In this document: piece by piece, positions 55,016-64,000 of the stretch
How positions within the stretch are numbered: position 1 is the stretch's first letter
Layout of the letters: every line of letters starts with the position of its first letter
Notes under the pieces: model-generated
Seen by the model: the letters and a program-made list of their open reading frames with translations, nothing else
Databases searched by the model: none
What the model was told of the DNA's origin: nothing
Position numbers and translations under genes: made by a program
NCBI GenBank assembly: GCA_023078685.1
Contig: JALGAS010000002.1
Location: 2,294,001 to 2,358,000 of the forward strand
Origin: Neopestalotiopsis rosae
Lineage: Eukaryota > Ascomycota > Sordariomycetes > Amphisphaeriales > Sporocadaceae
Reading direction: 5' to 3'
DNA: 64,000 nucleotides

Positions 55016-57121
55016 ATGTCATCAATCTACAGAGACCTGGGGGATCCTCGGGATAACGATCATACGATCAGGCTCTTGACTATCAAACCAGCAGCAAATA
55101 TACACGACGACATTATATGTGAACTCGAAGAGGTATCACTGCTCAAAGCGCCCAACTATCAGTCGCTATCGTACTGTTGGGGTGATGCCATCCCGACACG
55201 CCCAATTCAATGTAATGAAACTCCCATCAATGTCACCGAAAATCTCTTCTCGGCATTGCAACATCTGAGGGACTTCGAAAAGCACAGAACCTTCTGGATC
55301 GATGCAATTTGTATCAATCAAAACGATTCTGCTGAGAGGTCGAGCCAAATTCTTTTGATTCGCGACATATTCCAGCGCTCCACATCGGTAATGATTTGGC
55401 TTGGTCCTGCCTCAGCTGACAGCTCTTTGGCATTCGAGACACTCAGGCAATGCCACCTTGTCGTCCCTGAGGTGATGAGCAGATATGCCACAGATCCAAT
55501 GGGCATTGTTGATTACGCCTCAATGAATAGATTCCCCCACAGAATCTTAGCAGAGGGATACCCACAAATGCAGAGACCAAAACACCAAAACAGACGCTAT
55601 CGACTCAAACGGAATCAACGGGCGGCTTTGCGCTCAATAATGGAGAGACCGTACTTTACTCGACTATGGGTGATGCAAGAACTCTGCTGCGCTCGAGAAC
55701 CGATTGTGAAATGTGGTGCCGAGACGATGGCCTGGGACGCCTTCAGGGATTCTTTCGTGGTCGCCCTGAGTGTAGGGGGTTTAATCCGACAAATTGGACA
55801 CCCTCCGTGGCTATGGTGCAGCATTCGTCTGTCGCAACTTCGACATCATCACCAGGCCACGAACCAAGTGCCTTCGACTCAGTCTGAGGTTTTGAATCCT
55901 ATCGATTTTATTGCAGAGAGTCATCACAGTCAAACTGCTTCATCAGGTTCCAATATTATTCCCTTTTTGGAACTCAGCAGTAATCTGTCGTGCACCATGG
56001 AACATGACAAGATTTACGGAATGCTTGGGCTGGCTCGACCGCCTCTGCAAATCACACCGGACTACGAAATACCCATCCGGGAGTGCTACAAGCAAGTTAC
56101 CTTGGCAATACTCGAGCAAAGAAGTAATCTTGACATGTTCTCGGCGTGTTCTGCGCAGATGTTCCAAAATGAGAAGAGATTGCCAAATGAGAAAGCATTG
56201 CCATCATGGGTGCCAGACTTCAATGTTGATCACCTTCAGTGGTACCTAGAAGACACTGGCCCAGGATGCCCATTCAAGGAGCACTTAACACTCTCCATCA
56301 CTGCGTACCATCACTGGCTACTACCTCAGTTTGCTGGCACTTCGCAAGACTTTAGCGCGTCCGGCCCAGTCTCTCGCCCAGAGCTTCGCCTCTTGGACGG
56401 GGAAGTCTTAGAGCTCGTGGGTCATGTTGTGGATAAAGTAGTCAGTGTAGGACCCGATATCTGGGGGTATTTCGATGTTGACCACAAACAATCAGAACGT
56501 CTTTTTGGTCGAGAAACGAGCCAGCTCGACCTGCGTGAACGATTCAAGAAGTTGACACAGCACTGTTTGCGATCAGGAAATTTTGCGGATGCCGTAATGC
56601 AATGGGAAGATATCGCCTCGCAAACACCCGGGAAATCCACACAGGAGGAGTTGCTAATTCTGCTCCGAGTATTGCAGCAAACTCACCCGAGTCAGGATAT
56701 GGAACCACTGCTAAAAGTCTACAACGCGGCGTGGCGAAGGTTGCTTAGTCGTATACGTCGAATTCAAGCATTAAAGATATTTGGGGCACGTCGCATGTCT
56801 CCCAATGTCTATAATGTAGTGGCTGGGTTGGTATCATATGCCTCTTTGCGTCTATCACGAAACAAGGCCCATTTCCTCCCATTCCATATACCAGGCATGT
56901 CGATGCATAGAATCGCAAAGACGAGAACTGGACGATTGGCGTACGTTTCGGTCCACACGCGACAGAACGACTGTATCGTGCTTCTCAAAGGAGGGAAAAC
57001 ACCCTTTGTCGCTAGGCGGGATGGGGATAAGTGGAAGCTAGTCGGTGATTGCTATGTCGACGGTCTTATGCTTGGTGAGGGATGGTCAGAAAGCGCAGCG
57101 AAGCCCTTGAGATTCACGTAG
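55016..57121 (+). CDS. HET-domain protein (heterokaryon incompatibility type)
   Basis: Intronless, 701 residues. The N-terminal HET domain spans about residues 50-200: YQSLSYCWGDAIPTRPIQC (motif 1), NLFSALQHLRDFEKHRTFWIDAICINQNDSAERSSQ (motif 2 with WIDAICINQ) and DIFQRSTSVMIWLGP (motif 3). These are followed by RPYFTRLWVMQELC, typical after HET cores. The rest, about 450 residues, is a variable C-terminal part with DKIYGMLGLA, CxxxLPSWVPDFN and a terminal globular region with GEGWSESA. Family knowledge: HET domains trigger cell death on non-self recognition after fusion, usually through an allelic or partner locus. No NACHT, NLR or prion-like partner gene is next to it here. It flanks fast-evolving genes (PTH11-like, esterase-like), typical of its genomic setting. 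Confidence 0.93.
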   Translation: MSSIYRDLGDPRDNDHTIRLLTIKPAANIHDDIICELEEVSLLKAPNYQSLSYCWGDAIPTRPIQCNETPINVTENLFSALQHLRDFEKHRTFWIDAICINQNDSAERSSQILLIRDIFQRSTSVMIWLGPASADSSLAFETLRQCHLVVPEVMSRYATDPMGIVDYASMNRFPHRILAEGYPQMQRPKHQNRRYRLKRNQRAALRSIMERPYFTRLWVMQELCCAREPIVKCGAETMAWDAFRDSFVVALSVGGLIRQIGHPPWLWCSIRLSQLRHHHQATNQVPSTQSEVLNPIDFIAESHHSQTASSGSNIIPFLELSSNLSCTMEHDKIYGMLGLARPPLQITPDYEIPIRECYKQVTLAILEQRSNLDMFSACSAQMFQNEKRLPNEKALPSWVPDFNVDHLQWYLEDTGPGCPFKEHLTLSITAYHHWLLPQFAGTSQDFSASGPVSRPELRLLDGEVLELVGHVVDKVVSVGPDIWGYFDVDHKQSERLFGRETSQLDLRERFKKLTQHCLRSGNFADAVMQWEDIASQTPGKSTQEELLILLRVLQQTHPSQDMEPLLKVYNAAWRRLLSRIRRIQALKIFGARRMSPNVYNVVAGLVSYASLRLSRNKAHFLPFHIPGMSMHRIAKTRTGRLAYVSVHTRQNDCIVLLKGGKTPFVARRDGDKWKLVGDCYVDGLMLGEGWSESAAKPLRFT

Positions 57122-57973
57122 TCTTGGGGGGTTAATTCAGAGGGTTACTAATGCTAGGTATCAAATAGACGAGTCGACTCGGGATCTTTTTCTCTTCTGG
57201 AAAAAAAATCAAAACAGAGACAATTTTCGCCATTAACACCATCGTTGTCCTGAATGTATAATTGTACATACAAGACATTATATGCCTTTCTCACGTCTCA
57301 ATCTATTTTTGCCCAGGAATGTGGTGTTCCTGGGTTGTGATACGTATCAACCTACCTCAGTGTCGGACTCCGGTCCGAAGGAGTGGTGTAAGTGAGAAGC
57401 CCGGCCAGCGAATGATAGTTTTTGATTGCCTGTTGGCGTATGATCACACTCAAGTCATCATATTTCGTCCAAAAGTGAGTATCTAGCTTTGTTCCATGGG
57501 AGTGTTGGAATCGATCAATGGGTAAGAGATGAATATACAAACACTGTTTTTTGAGAGATCATGCACGTATTGGAGAAAAAGAGTGACTACTCCGTACATG
57601 CGTTAGATAATGTATTTACATGGATTATAGCAAACAGAAATTCGGGGATGGTAATCTCGAAAAGGTGGGGCCGGGACCGGATCTGGACAGGCGTTGACAG
57701 GACCCCTGAACTTTCGGTCCGCGAGCTCTGGACAATGATTGGCAACCCCGCCATTAATTAGGTATTAGGGGCCCCTCGCTACACTATTTACTCTAGGTAC
57801 AGTACAATTGTTCATAGCTCTGTTGAGATTCGGTTGACCGCCCAACCTGTCAAACATCGTGACATTTTTCTTCACTTCTTCTTCGTCTTTTACGACTGTC
57901 CCATAGATTTATCACATATTTCACCTATTTGTTTTTCCAACGATACCCCGAGGATTACTCACCAAACATCACA
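57122..57973. promoter_or_regulatory. Upstream region of the diphosphomevalonate decarboxylase gene
   Basis: Spacer without a gene. A pyrimidine-rich tract (ttttcttcacttcttcttcg, 57864-57885) precedes the start, as in many well-expressed fungal genes. Confidence 0.4.
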
Positions 57974-59146
57974 ATGGTTGTCTACAGAAGCAGCACGACG
58001 GCTCCCGTCAACATTGCCGTCGTCAAGTACTGGGGCAAGCGAGACCCCAAGCTCAACCTGCCCACCAACTCGTCCCTCTCGGTGACGCTCTCGCAGGACG
58101 ACCTGCGCACCCTCACGACCGCCTCGGCCTCGGAGACATACACCGAGGATGTCCTGCTCCTCAACGGCAGCCCCTCGGACCTGACGGGCGCCCGCACCCA
58201 GGCCTGCCTGCGCGAGCTGCGCGCTCTCCGCTCCCAGCTCGAGGACAAGAACCCGTCCCTGCCCAAGCTCGCCCACCTCAAGCTCCTGCTCGTCTCCGAG
58301 AACAACTTCCCCACCGCCGCGGGACTCGCCTCCTCCGCGGCCGGCTTCGCTGCCTTTGTCCGCGCCATTGCCGACCTCTACGAGCTGCCCGCCACCCCGA
58401 CCGAGCTGTCGCTGATTGCGCGCCAGGGCTCCGGCTCGGCCTGCCGCAGCCTGTTTGGCGGCTACGTCGCGTGGCAAATGGGTGACAAGGCCGACGGCCT
58501 CGACAGCCAGGCCGTCGAGGTTGCGCCCGCGAGCCACTGGCCCCAGATGCGGGCCCTCATCCTCGTCGTCAGCGCCGCGAAAAAGGGCGTCAGCTCCACG
58601 AGCGGCATGCAGCAGACCGTGGCCACGTCGGGCCTGTTCCAGCAGCGCATCGCCACCGTCGTGCCCGCCAACATGGCCCTGATGGAGCAGTCCATCGCCG
58701 ACCGCGACTTTGCCAAGTTCGCCGAGGTCACCATGCGCGACTCCAACTCGTTCCACGCCACGTGCGCCGACACGTACCCGCCCATCTTTTACATGAACGA
58801 CGTCTCCCGCGCCGCCATCCGCGCCGTCGAGGCCGTCAACCAGGCCGCCGGCAAGACCGTCGCCGCCTACACCTTTGACGCCGGCCCCAACGCCGTCATC
58901 TACTACCTCGAGGAGAGCGCCGAGGCCGTGCTCGGCACCTTTTACCCGCTCCTGCAGTCCGTCGACGGCTGGAAGCAGGGCACCAGCGCCGTCAACAAGT
59001 CCAGCGTGCAGCTCGACGAGACCATTAGCAGTACCCTCCAGAGCGGTGTCAGCCGTGTTATCATGACTGGCGTCGGTGAGGGTCCCCAAAAGACGGATGT
59101 CTACCTTGTGTCGGAGGAGGGAAAGCCTCTTTCTACTAGCTCGTAA
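57974..59146 (+). CDS. mvd1: Diphosphomevalonate decarboxylase
   Basis: ATP-dependent decarboxylation of mevalonate diphosphate to isopentenyl diphosphate, in the sterol/isoprenoid pathway. Intronless, 390 residues (yeast Erg19 has 396). The start at 57974 gives MVVYRSSTTAPVNIAVVKYW, aligning with the family's TAPVNIAxxKYWGKRD; an in-frame ATG 45 bp upstream is rejected. Motifs: KYWGKRDPKLNLPTNSSLSV, the GHMP-kinase phosphate-binding loop PTAAGLASSAAGFAAFVRAI (about residues 112-130), LIARQGSGSACRSLFGGYVA, AAKKGVSSTSGMQQTV and YTFDAGPNAVIYYLEE. The Asp of FDAGPN is the catalytic base in the family. The gene shows strong third-position GC, in contrast to its AT-rich flanks. Confidence 0.97.
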   Translation: MVVYRSSTTAPVNIAVVKYWGKRDPKLNLPTNSSLSVTLSQDDLRTLTTASASETYTEDVLLLNGSPSDLTGARTQACLRELRALRSQLEDKNPSLPKLAHLKLLLVSENNFPTAAGLASSAAGFAAFVRAIADLYELPATPTELSLIARQGSGSACRSLFGGYVAWQMGDKADGLDSQAVEVAPASHWPQMRALILVVSAAKKGVSSTSGMQQTVATSGLFQQRIATVVPANMALMEQSIADRDFAKFAEVTMRDSNSFHATCADTYPPIFYMNDVSRAAIRAVEAVNQAAGKTVAAYTFDAGPNAVIYYLEESAEAVLGTFYPLLQSVDGWKQGTSAVNKSSVQLDETISSTLQSGVSRVIMTGVGEGPQKTDVYLVSEEGKPLSTSS

Positions 59147-59785
59147 ATATCGACGCGGAGAGATTCTTGATACTCTAAGGAAATTTAATGAAAACAAAAA
59201 TATAGATGTTAATGATATAGACAACAAGGCCGATCATGTCGACTTTTATTTCGCAATGTAGTCAGATGTGTCTTGGTGCTATGTTGTATTTCATCATGAA
59301 GCGTGTGAAGCGCAGCCTAGCATTATTTCCACAATATGCGTGCAAGCCACAAGTTTCGTGTAGTAGCGTCCCCTTTCCTATATCACCCCAATATAGCACA
59401 AATTGATGAGACTTGTCTCACTTGCACAGTTAGATCGCCTGCGCCAGTATTGTCTATTTATCACACTACTACTGATGTTGGCTAAAGATACTCAATTACC
59501 CTTTTCACGAAAGACGAACAACCTCTGGTGTCGAGAATTATTCGCGAATAGTCAATTCCGTAACGCGAGTCTTGGATCATTTACTGACCACATGAGTGTG
59601 CCAGAAGTCCGGCTCATGATTATGATGAGAAATTACTTTAATTATTATGTTTGTCTACTTAATTAGTAGTCCATTACGGTAGCATATCTGCTCATGCTTC
59701 TTGACTTCGGGAGACCTCGTAGTCGTGGAAAAGACACATGCAGACTACAAGAGACCTCGAGGCATCTGACAATGATTGAAACTCT
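59147..59785. other. Spacer between convergent genes
   Basis: AT-rich stretch after the decarboxylase. Short frames only. No gene, RNA or repeat was recognised. Confidence 0.4.
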
Positions 59786-61920
59786 CTAGGCTTCGCCGCC
59801 GCTGGTCGCGTTGTATCCGCTGTAGACGAACCAGTCTCCCGAGGCAGTGTCGTGCGTGACATTGGTCAATCCCAACTGTCCATTCTTCAAGCTTCCGCTA
59901 GCGGCAAGAGGGGCTACAGCAGAGCCGTTTTGGCGGTGCAAGTGGTTTTCGCCCGCCAGGACGGTAAAGTTGGCCAGGGAGATCTCGTAGCCTTGCTTGA
60001 CCGCCGTGGTGGGGATGCCAAAGAAGGAGGCGTTGAGCGAGCTGTGGCTGATGGACAGCTCGTAGTAGCCGCGGTAGTAGAGGTCCTGCCACTGGAGCTC
60101 CTGGTTTGCCCCCGTCAACCACGCCGAGGCGCTGTTGGCGGCCGAGAGACTGACGTTCTGGCCGTAGGGGCACGGCGAGGAGACGGCCGATCCGGCAAAC
60201 TCGACGCCGACGGATCCAGATCCCGTCTGTGAGTCGTACTCGTGCTCGCTCAGCTAGACGAGGTCCGAAACCCACGAAGCGTGAGAGTCGCCAGCCAGGA
60301 AGACCGTGTTGTTGATGTTGTTCTCGTAGAGGGTCGAGAAAGTTCTGTTGCGGTTCGACTGGTAGCCGTCCCACGAGTCGTAGTTGAGGGGATCTTCGTC
60401 TCCAAGAGCCAAGCTCTCGTTCATGCGGCTGAAGACGATCTGGTTACCAATAATGCGCCACGTCGCTCCACGAGCCGAGCTGTCCTTGAGCTTGTGATAG
60501 AACCAGGCCTCCTGACGGGGACCCATGAGACTGCGGCCTGCATCCTGGGAGATCTCGTGGACGTAGTGCGTGTTCCAGTACAAGTCCGTGATGGAGCGAT
60601 CGTACTGGCGCGTGTCGAGCATGACCAGGTCAAAGAGATCACCAAAGCTGAAGTCTCTCCAGATACGCAAGTTGTCGTCCATTTCTACTTGACGAATGGG
60701 CACTAAAACCAAAGTTAGAACAAAGAGCAATTAAATGGTCTTCATGAGTATTGAACCTACTCCACTCAAAATACGCTCTGACGGCATTCATCTTGCGCTG
60801 GTCAACCGAGACACCGCCATCGTGAATGAATGAGTCTTCGGTGTTGTTCAGATAGGACGCGCCGTCACGGTACGTGTTGTCGCTAACCTCTGTAACATTC
60901 AATCAGCCAATTTGATTCATTCCCTGCTTTGCTCATCAGGAAACCTACCATGATCATCCCAAACAGGAATCCAGGGAAAGTTTTGGTGGCTTGCAACCAG
61001 ATCCAGGTCGGTTCTGTAAGTTGCGAGGCGCTTTCTGTAATCGTATAGTCTACAAGCCCAAAATTAGGTACGCCAGAATGGAGAGGAAACAACCAAGATT
61101 ACATACGTGTAGATATCGTGGCCTGGCAGAGGAATACGGTCGTACGCATCTCCCCAACCGTACTCGCCATTCGCGTATTCATAGATATAGTCACCAAGGT
61201 GAATGACGTAGTCGACAGAGTCCTTTCTTACGGGGTTTCCATAGGCATTGAAGAACCCAAAGGCTTCAGCCAAGTCATGTTAGCATGAGCACAACAATTT
61301 TCCAATCAGGAAAGTGACGTACGGAAGTTGCTGCAAGAGTACACAGCCAGTCTGATGGGGGTGTCGACCTTGGCATCCTTGGAGGGGATAGTCTTGGTCC
61401 GACCGACCGGCGAAACATTGTCCGAGCCGCACACGTTGAATTGATAATAGTACGTGGTGAAAGGCTGCAGCTTCTTTGCTTCCACCTTGACCGTGTAGTC
61501 GATGTCGGAGCTCGTGTACGCCGTTCCCTCATCAGCCGTCACGGCGAAATCATCTGTAGTACTAATCTTCCAGTCTACACAGACGGGAGAAGTACTCTTG
61601 GCCACATATGTCTCAGTATCGTGGTTGTACAGACCAACATACCCAGAGACAGTCACGTTGCTCTGATCGTTATCGCTGGAGGGGCTGACTCTCGTCCAGA
61701 GAATGACGCTGTCCTCGTAGGGGTCACCGCTAGCCACGCCATGGGTGAAGTTGAGCTGTGCGGGGTCCCACGGCGAACTCGCGTACGCCCGCTTCGCTAC
61801 CTTGTTGATCGCGACACCCAGGCCGGGGTGGTGCAGCGAAGGAGAGAAGTAATTGACGTTGCCCGTGTAGGCCGCGAGAGCCGTGGCAGTGAAAGGCAAG
61901 ACGTGAAGGGCACGAACCAT
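59786..61920 (-). pseudogene. Secreted PhoD-type alkaline phosphatase, interrupted by an in-frame TAG
   Basis: Five exons (61920-61323, 61263-61107, 61049-60949, 60889-60761, 60702-59786) join in phase over 634 codons. Codon 478 is TAG at 60256-60254, so translation would stop at 477 residues. The N-terminus is a signal peptide (MVRALHVLPFTATALAAYTG). PhoD motifs: FTHGVASGDPYEDSVILWTR, LAVYSCSNFPFGFFNAYGNP, VIHLGDYIYEY, TLYDYRKRLATYRTDLDLVA, WIPVWDDHEVSDNTYRDGAS, FDLVMLDTRQYDRS and VFLAGDSHASWVSDLV, immediately followed by TAG. After it the same frame continues for about 155 codons with family-like sequence (VGVEFAGSAVSSPCPYGQNV; LQWQDLYYRGYYELSISHSS). The metal-binding residues precede the stop, so a truncated protein might retain the core but lack the C-terminal sheet. 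Splice sites are all standard. Confidence 0.85.
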
Positions 61921-63415
61921 TGTGGCGGCTTGGGAACAATCGGCAGGGTCCTCAACCAGATCTCACTTTCGTCCGAAGATCAGAGGAAGTAGGTAGGCCC
62001 CTGGCGCCCTCTTATAATGGATTTTCTGTCCGCGTAAGCGCAATACTGGTTGGTAATGTTTTCATGCCCAAGGACGTGGTATTGGAAACCTCGTGGCACC
62101 CTTGGCCAGAGCGATATATCAGATACCCATGTTATGCTCGTGTAGTTGACCGATCTCACCATTGGTCGCCGTCAAGGGTTCGTCCAATGTTTGCAGGGAA
62201 ACAAGCTTCCCTCGGTATCGTTGCGATTGGGTCCATTGGAAATCCTGGCAAGCTGGTTCGACAGGACCTCGAGGACGACTCCAGTGATCGAGACCATTGC
62301 TGGCCAGGTCCTGCCGGCGCTCCGCGGAAGCGGATTTGCATCTGCATGAGCGATACTCCCATGGTGGTATCTGGGAGGCCGCTACCAAGGCTTTGGTCTC
62401 TGTTCTGATTGGTGGTTTGCAGACGGAGTAACGGCCAGTATACTATGTTTGGCAATACCCTCGTGTGCTCAGCAAGCTGTTGTAGGCGTTGGACTTTGAG
62501 CGAAAAGTCAATGATGATGACGATGTGCATTCTAGCGGCGGAAGCACCCTAGCTAGGAGGATGGAAACTCAAAAAGTCGCCTAAGGGCAGATCCAATGGC
62601 GGCTGCCAGATACGGCACGTTGCAGACTATTATCATGGTGCAACCCCGCCCTTGCGACGAGGGTTATCTCCGCTCCCTGCAGCCGATGAAAGTAGGGATG
62701 GCATTCTCTCATTCATGTTGGCAGTTATTGGACGATTGAAACTTGTTTATATTCAATCAAGAACCCCCCGGACATATTCTTTGCCGAGACTGATGCAACC
62801 CGTCATCCTCAATTCCAAGACCGGGTTTCTGCAAATGATTCGAAGCCTTGCGAACTGACATGCGCGTAAACGTTGTGATTCTGTGCTAATTCGTCTGCTC
62901 CAAGACTGCTCCATGACTTACACTTGCACCCATGGCGATGACTTGGCCAATACAAGGTGTATACTTCTCATCCGCGCACTAGTCAAACTCGACCTCTGCA
63001 AAGGAGAATCAAGTTGAGACCTGATCAATGGACTTGAAATATATGATTGGTTGCCATTGTGACAATTTGTGTTTTCGAACTAACGCCGACCCAACCCATT
63101 GGTTCTTGTATAATTAAAATCATCGGAACGCGAAGGATTTGTTTGGATGTATCTTATCACCTTCGTGTCTTCATAGCTCGATTCGCGTCTCTTGATGATC
63201 ACCAAAGTGTTTAGACTATCAATATGAATTCAAACTCGCAAGAATCTTATGAGTCTCGCGGCCTATTGCGTTTGAACATGTTTCAACGTTATGGTGCATG
63301 CTGTGCCGTGACTCCATCAATCTTACATGCGCTAATGATCTCCCCCGCAGCATGGCTATAACTTTGGTCTTCTCCAGCTGACATATCGGCAGAAACCGTC
63401 AACAAGAAACTCAAA
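61921..63415. other. 1.5-kb spacer with divergent promoters
   Basis: It lies between the PhoD gene start (-) and the dehydrogenase start (+). Overlapping frames on both strands between 61920 and 62530 lack protein character. No RNA or repeat was recognised. Confidence 0.4.
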
Positions 63416-64000
63416 ATGTCACCGACGATGAAAGCTCTAGTGCTACACGGCCCAAAGGATCTTCGGCTTGAGGAAGTACCAAAGCCAGAAGCAGGACCAG
63501 GCAGCATCGTCGTCCAAGTTCTGTCAGCTCCCCTATGGGACTACCTGGTACGTGCAGTTAGCTGTCGAGGTGGTCATTCTTCATCTAAACACATGTGCTG
63601 ATCCTCCGAAACATCCAGGCCGAAGTCATTGACGGGACTCGTCAATACCCTCTTGCTTTTCCGCTAATCTTCGGAACTTGCTGCGTGGGGAGAATTACAG
63701 AAGTCGGGCCAGACGTCAAGGCCCTCCAACCCGGAAGTCTCGTATTCTGCGACTACATCGTGCGTCTAAGAGATGCGCCCGAGGAACGAATTGTGCTGGG
63801 TGAGTCACGCGCAGCACATCGCTGACTAGAGGAATAAACCTCCATCGTAATACTAAAACCCAAACCCAGGCTATCACGGCGGGCAAACACCGCTCGAGCA
63901 AAAGCTCTCGTCCGAGTACTGGAAAGACGGCTGCTTTGCCGAGTACGCCCGCTTCCCGGCCGAGAACGTGCACGAGCTGGACGAGCAGGCGCTCGACCGC
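63416..64000 (+). CDS. Medium-chain dehydrogenase/reductase, 5' part
   Basis: Three exons are visible (63416-63547, 63619-63799, 63870 to beyond the window) with 71- and 70-bp introns (gtacgt...tccag; gtgagt...cccag, branch tactaaa). The product starts MSPTMKALVLHGPKDLRLEE VPKPEAGPG and has the GroES-like N-terminal fold: PLIFGTCCVGRITEVGPDVK and LQPGSLVFCDYIVRL. In classic zinc alcohol dehydrogenases the first of these would read PxxxGHExxGxVxEVG. Here GHE is replaced by GTC, so the catalytic zinc ligand set is altered, and a zinc-independent quinone-oxidoreductase-like or divergent alcohol dehydrogenase is more likely. DGCFAEYARFPAENVHEL continues the fold. The Rossmann domain lies outside the window, so cofactor and substrate cannot be judged. 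Confidence 0.85.

Noticed and set aside
52104..57121. PTH11-like gene and HET gene as a paired recognition system
   Set aside because: They are divergently oriented with a 1.6-kb spacer and no shared motif. Adjacency alone does not support a joint function.
57959..59227. 422-codon frame antisense to the diphosphomevalonate decarboxylase gene
   Set aside because: Shadow of the GC-rich third positions of the real gene on the other strand.

Overview
The window is nuclear DNA of a filamentous ascomycete, most likely a sordariomycete and plausibly Hypocreales (inference). The support is short 45-200 bp GT-AG introns, single-gene transcription units, two PTH11-type rhodopsin-domain genes, a HET-domain gene, and proteins of clearly fungal type (Cdc24, an FWD-1-like F-box/WD40 protein, Sfk1, diphosphomevalonate decarboxylase). 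No rRNA, organellar DNA, CRISPR array or intact transposon was seen. Splice sites were placed by hand so that reading frame and conserved protein motifs continue across each junction.

Layout. 1-1047 (-): 5' part of cdc24, cut by the window edge. 1048-6655: long spacer with no gene I can support. 6656-8640 (-): decayed coding region with frame changes and an in-frame stop. 9295-12387 (+): FWD-1-like SCF subunit. 13074-13712 (-): Vps60/CHMP5. 14674-16972 (+): tandem F-box paralogues. 17201-21800 (-): Sfk1-like protein, an unknown membrane protein and a PTH11-like receptor. 21801-25338: spacer. 25339-27593 (-): MFS exporter in six exons. 30246-31474 (+): HMG-CoA lyase. 32159-33771 (+): V-ATPase subunit B. 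34128-34685 (-): possible small membrane protein. 36456-37742 (+): secreted aldose 1-epimerase. 38346-39765 (+): DPH1. 39766-41153: spacer with RIP-like repeat fragments. 41154-42998 (-): carboxylesterase. 43717-44584 (-): C2H2 zinc-finger gene with an in-frame TAG. 45377-46883 (-): coiled-coil protein. 48432-49845 (+): PNKP-type DNA end-repair enzyme. 50446-50517 (-): tRNA-like A-box fragment. 50673-51793 (-): acyl-CoA thioesterase-like. 52104-53446 (-): second PTH11-like protein. 55016-57121 (+): HET-domain protein. 57974-59146 (+): diphosphomevalonate decarboxylase. 59786-61920 (-): secreted PhoD-type phosphatase interrupted by TAG. 63416-64000 (+): start of a medium-chain dehydrogenase gene.

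Housekeeping genes (cdc24, fwd-1, vps60, HMG-CoA lyase, vma2, dph1, PNKP, mvd1) are interspersed with fast-evolving accessory genes (F-box pair, PTH11-like, MFS, esterase, HET, phosphatase). I see no biosynthetic cluster: there is no polyketide or peptide synthase backbone. The most unusual signals are three loci, each carrying a single in-frame amber codon inside otherwise convincing coding sequence, and the decayed gene whose frame steps all go in the same direction.
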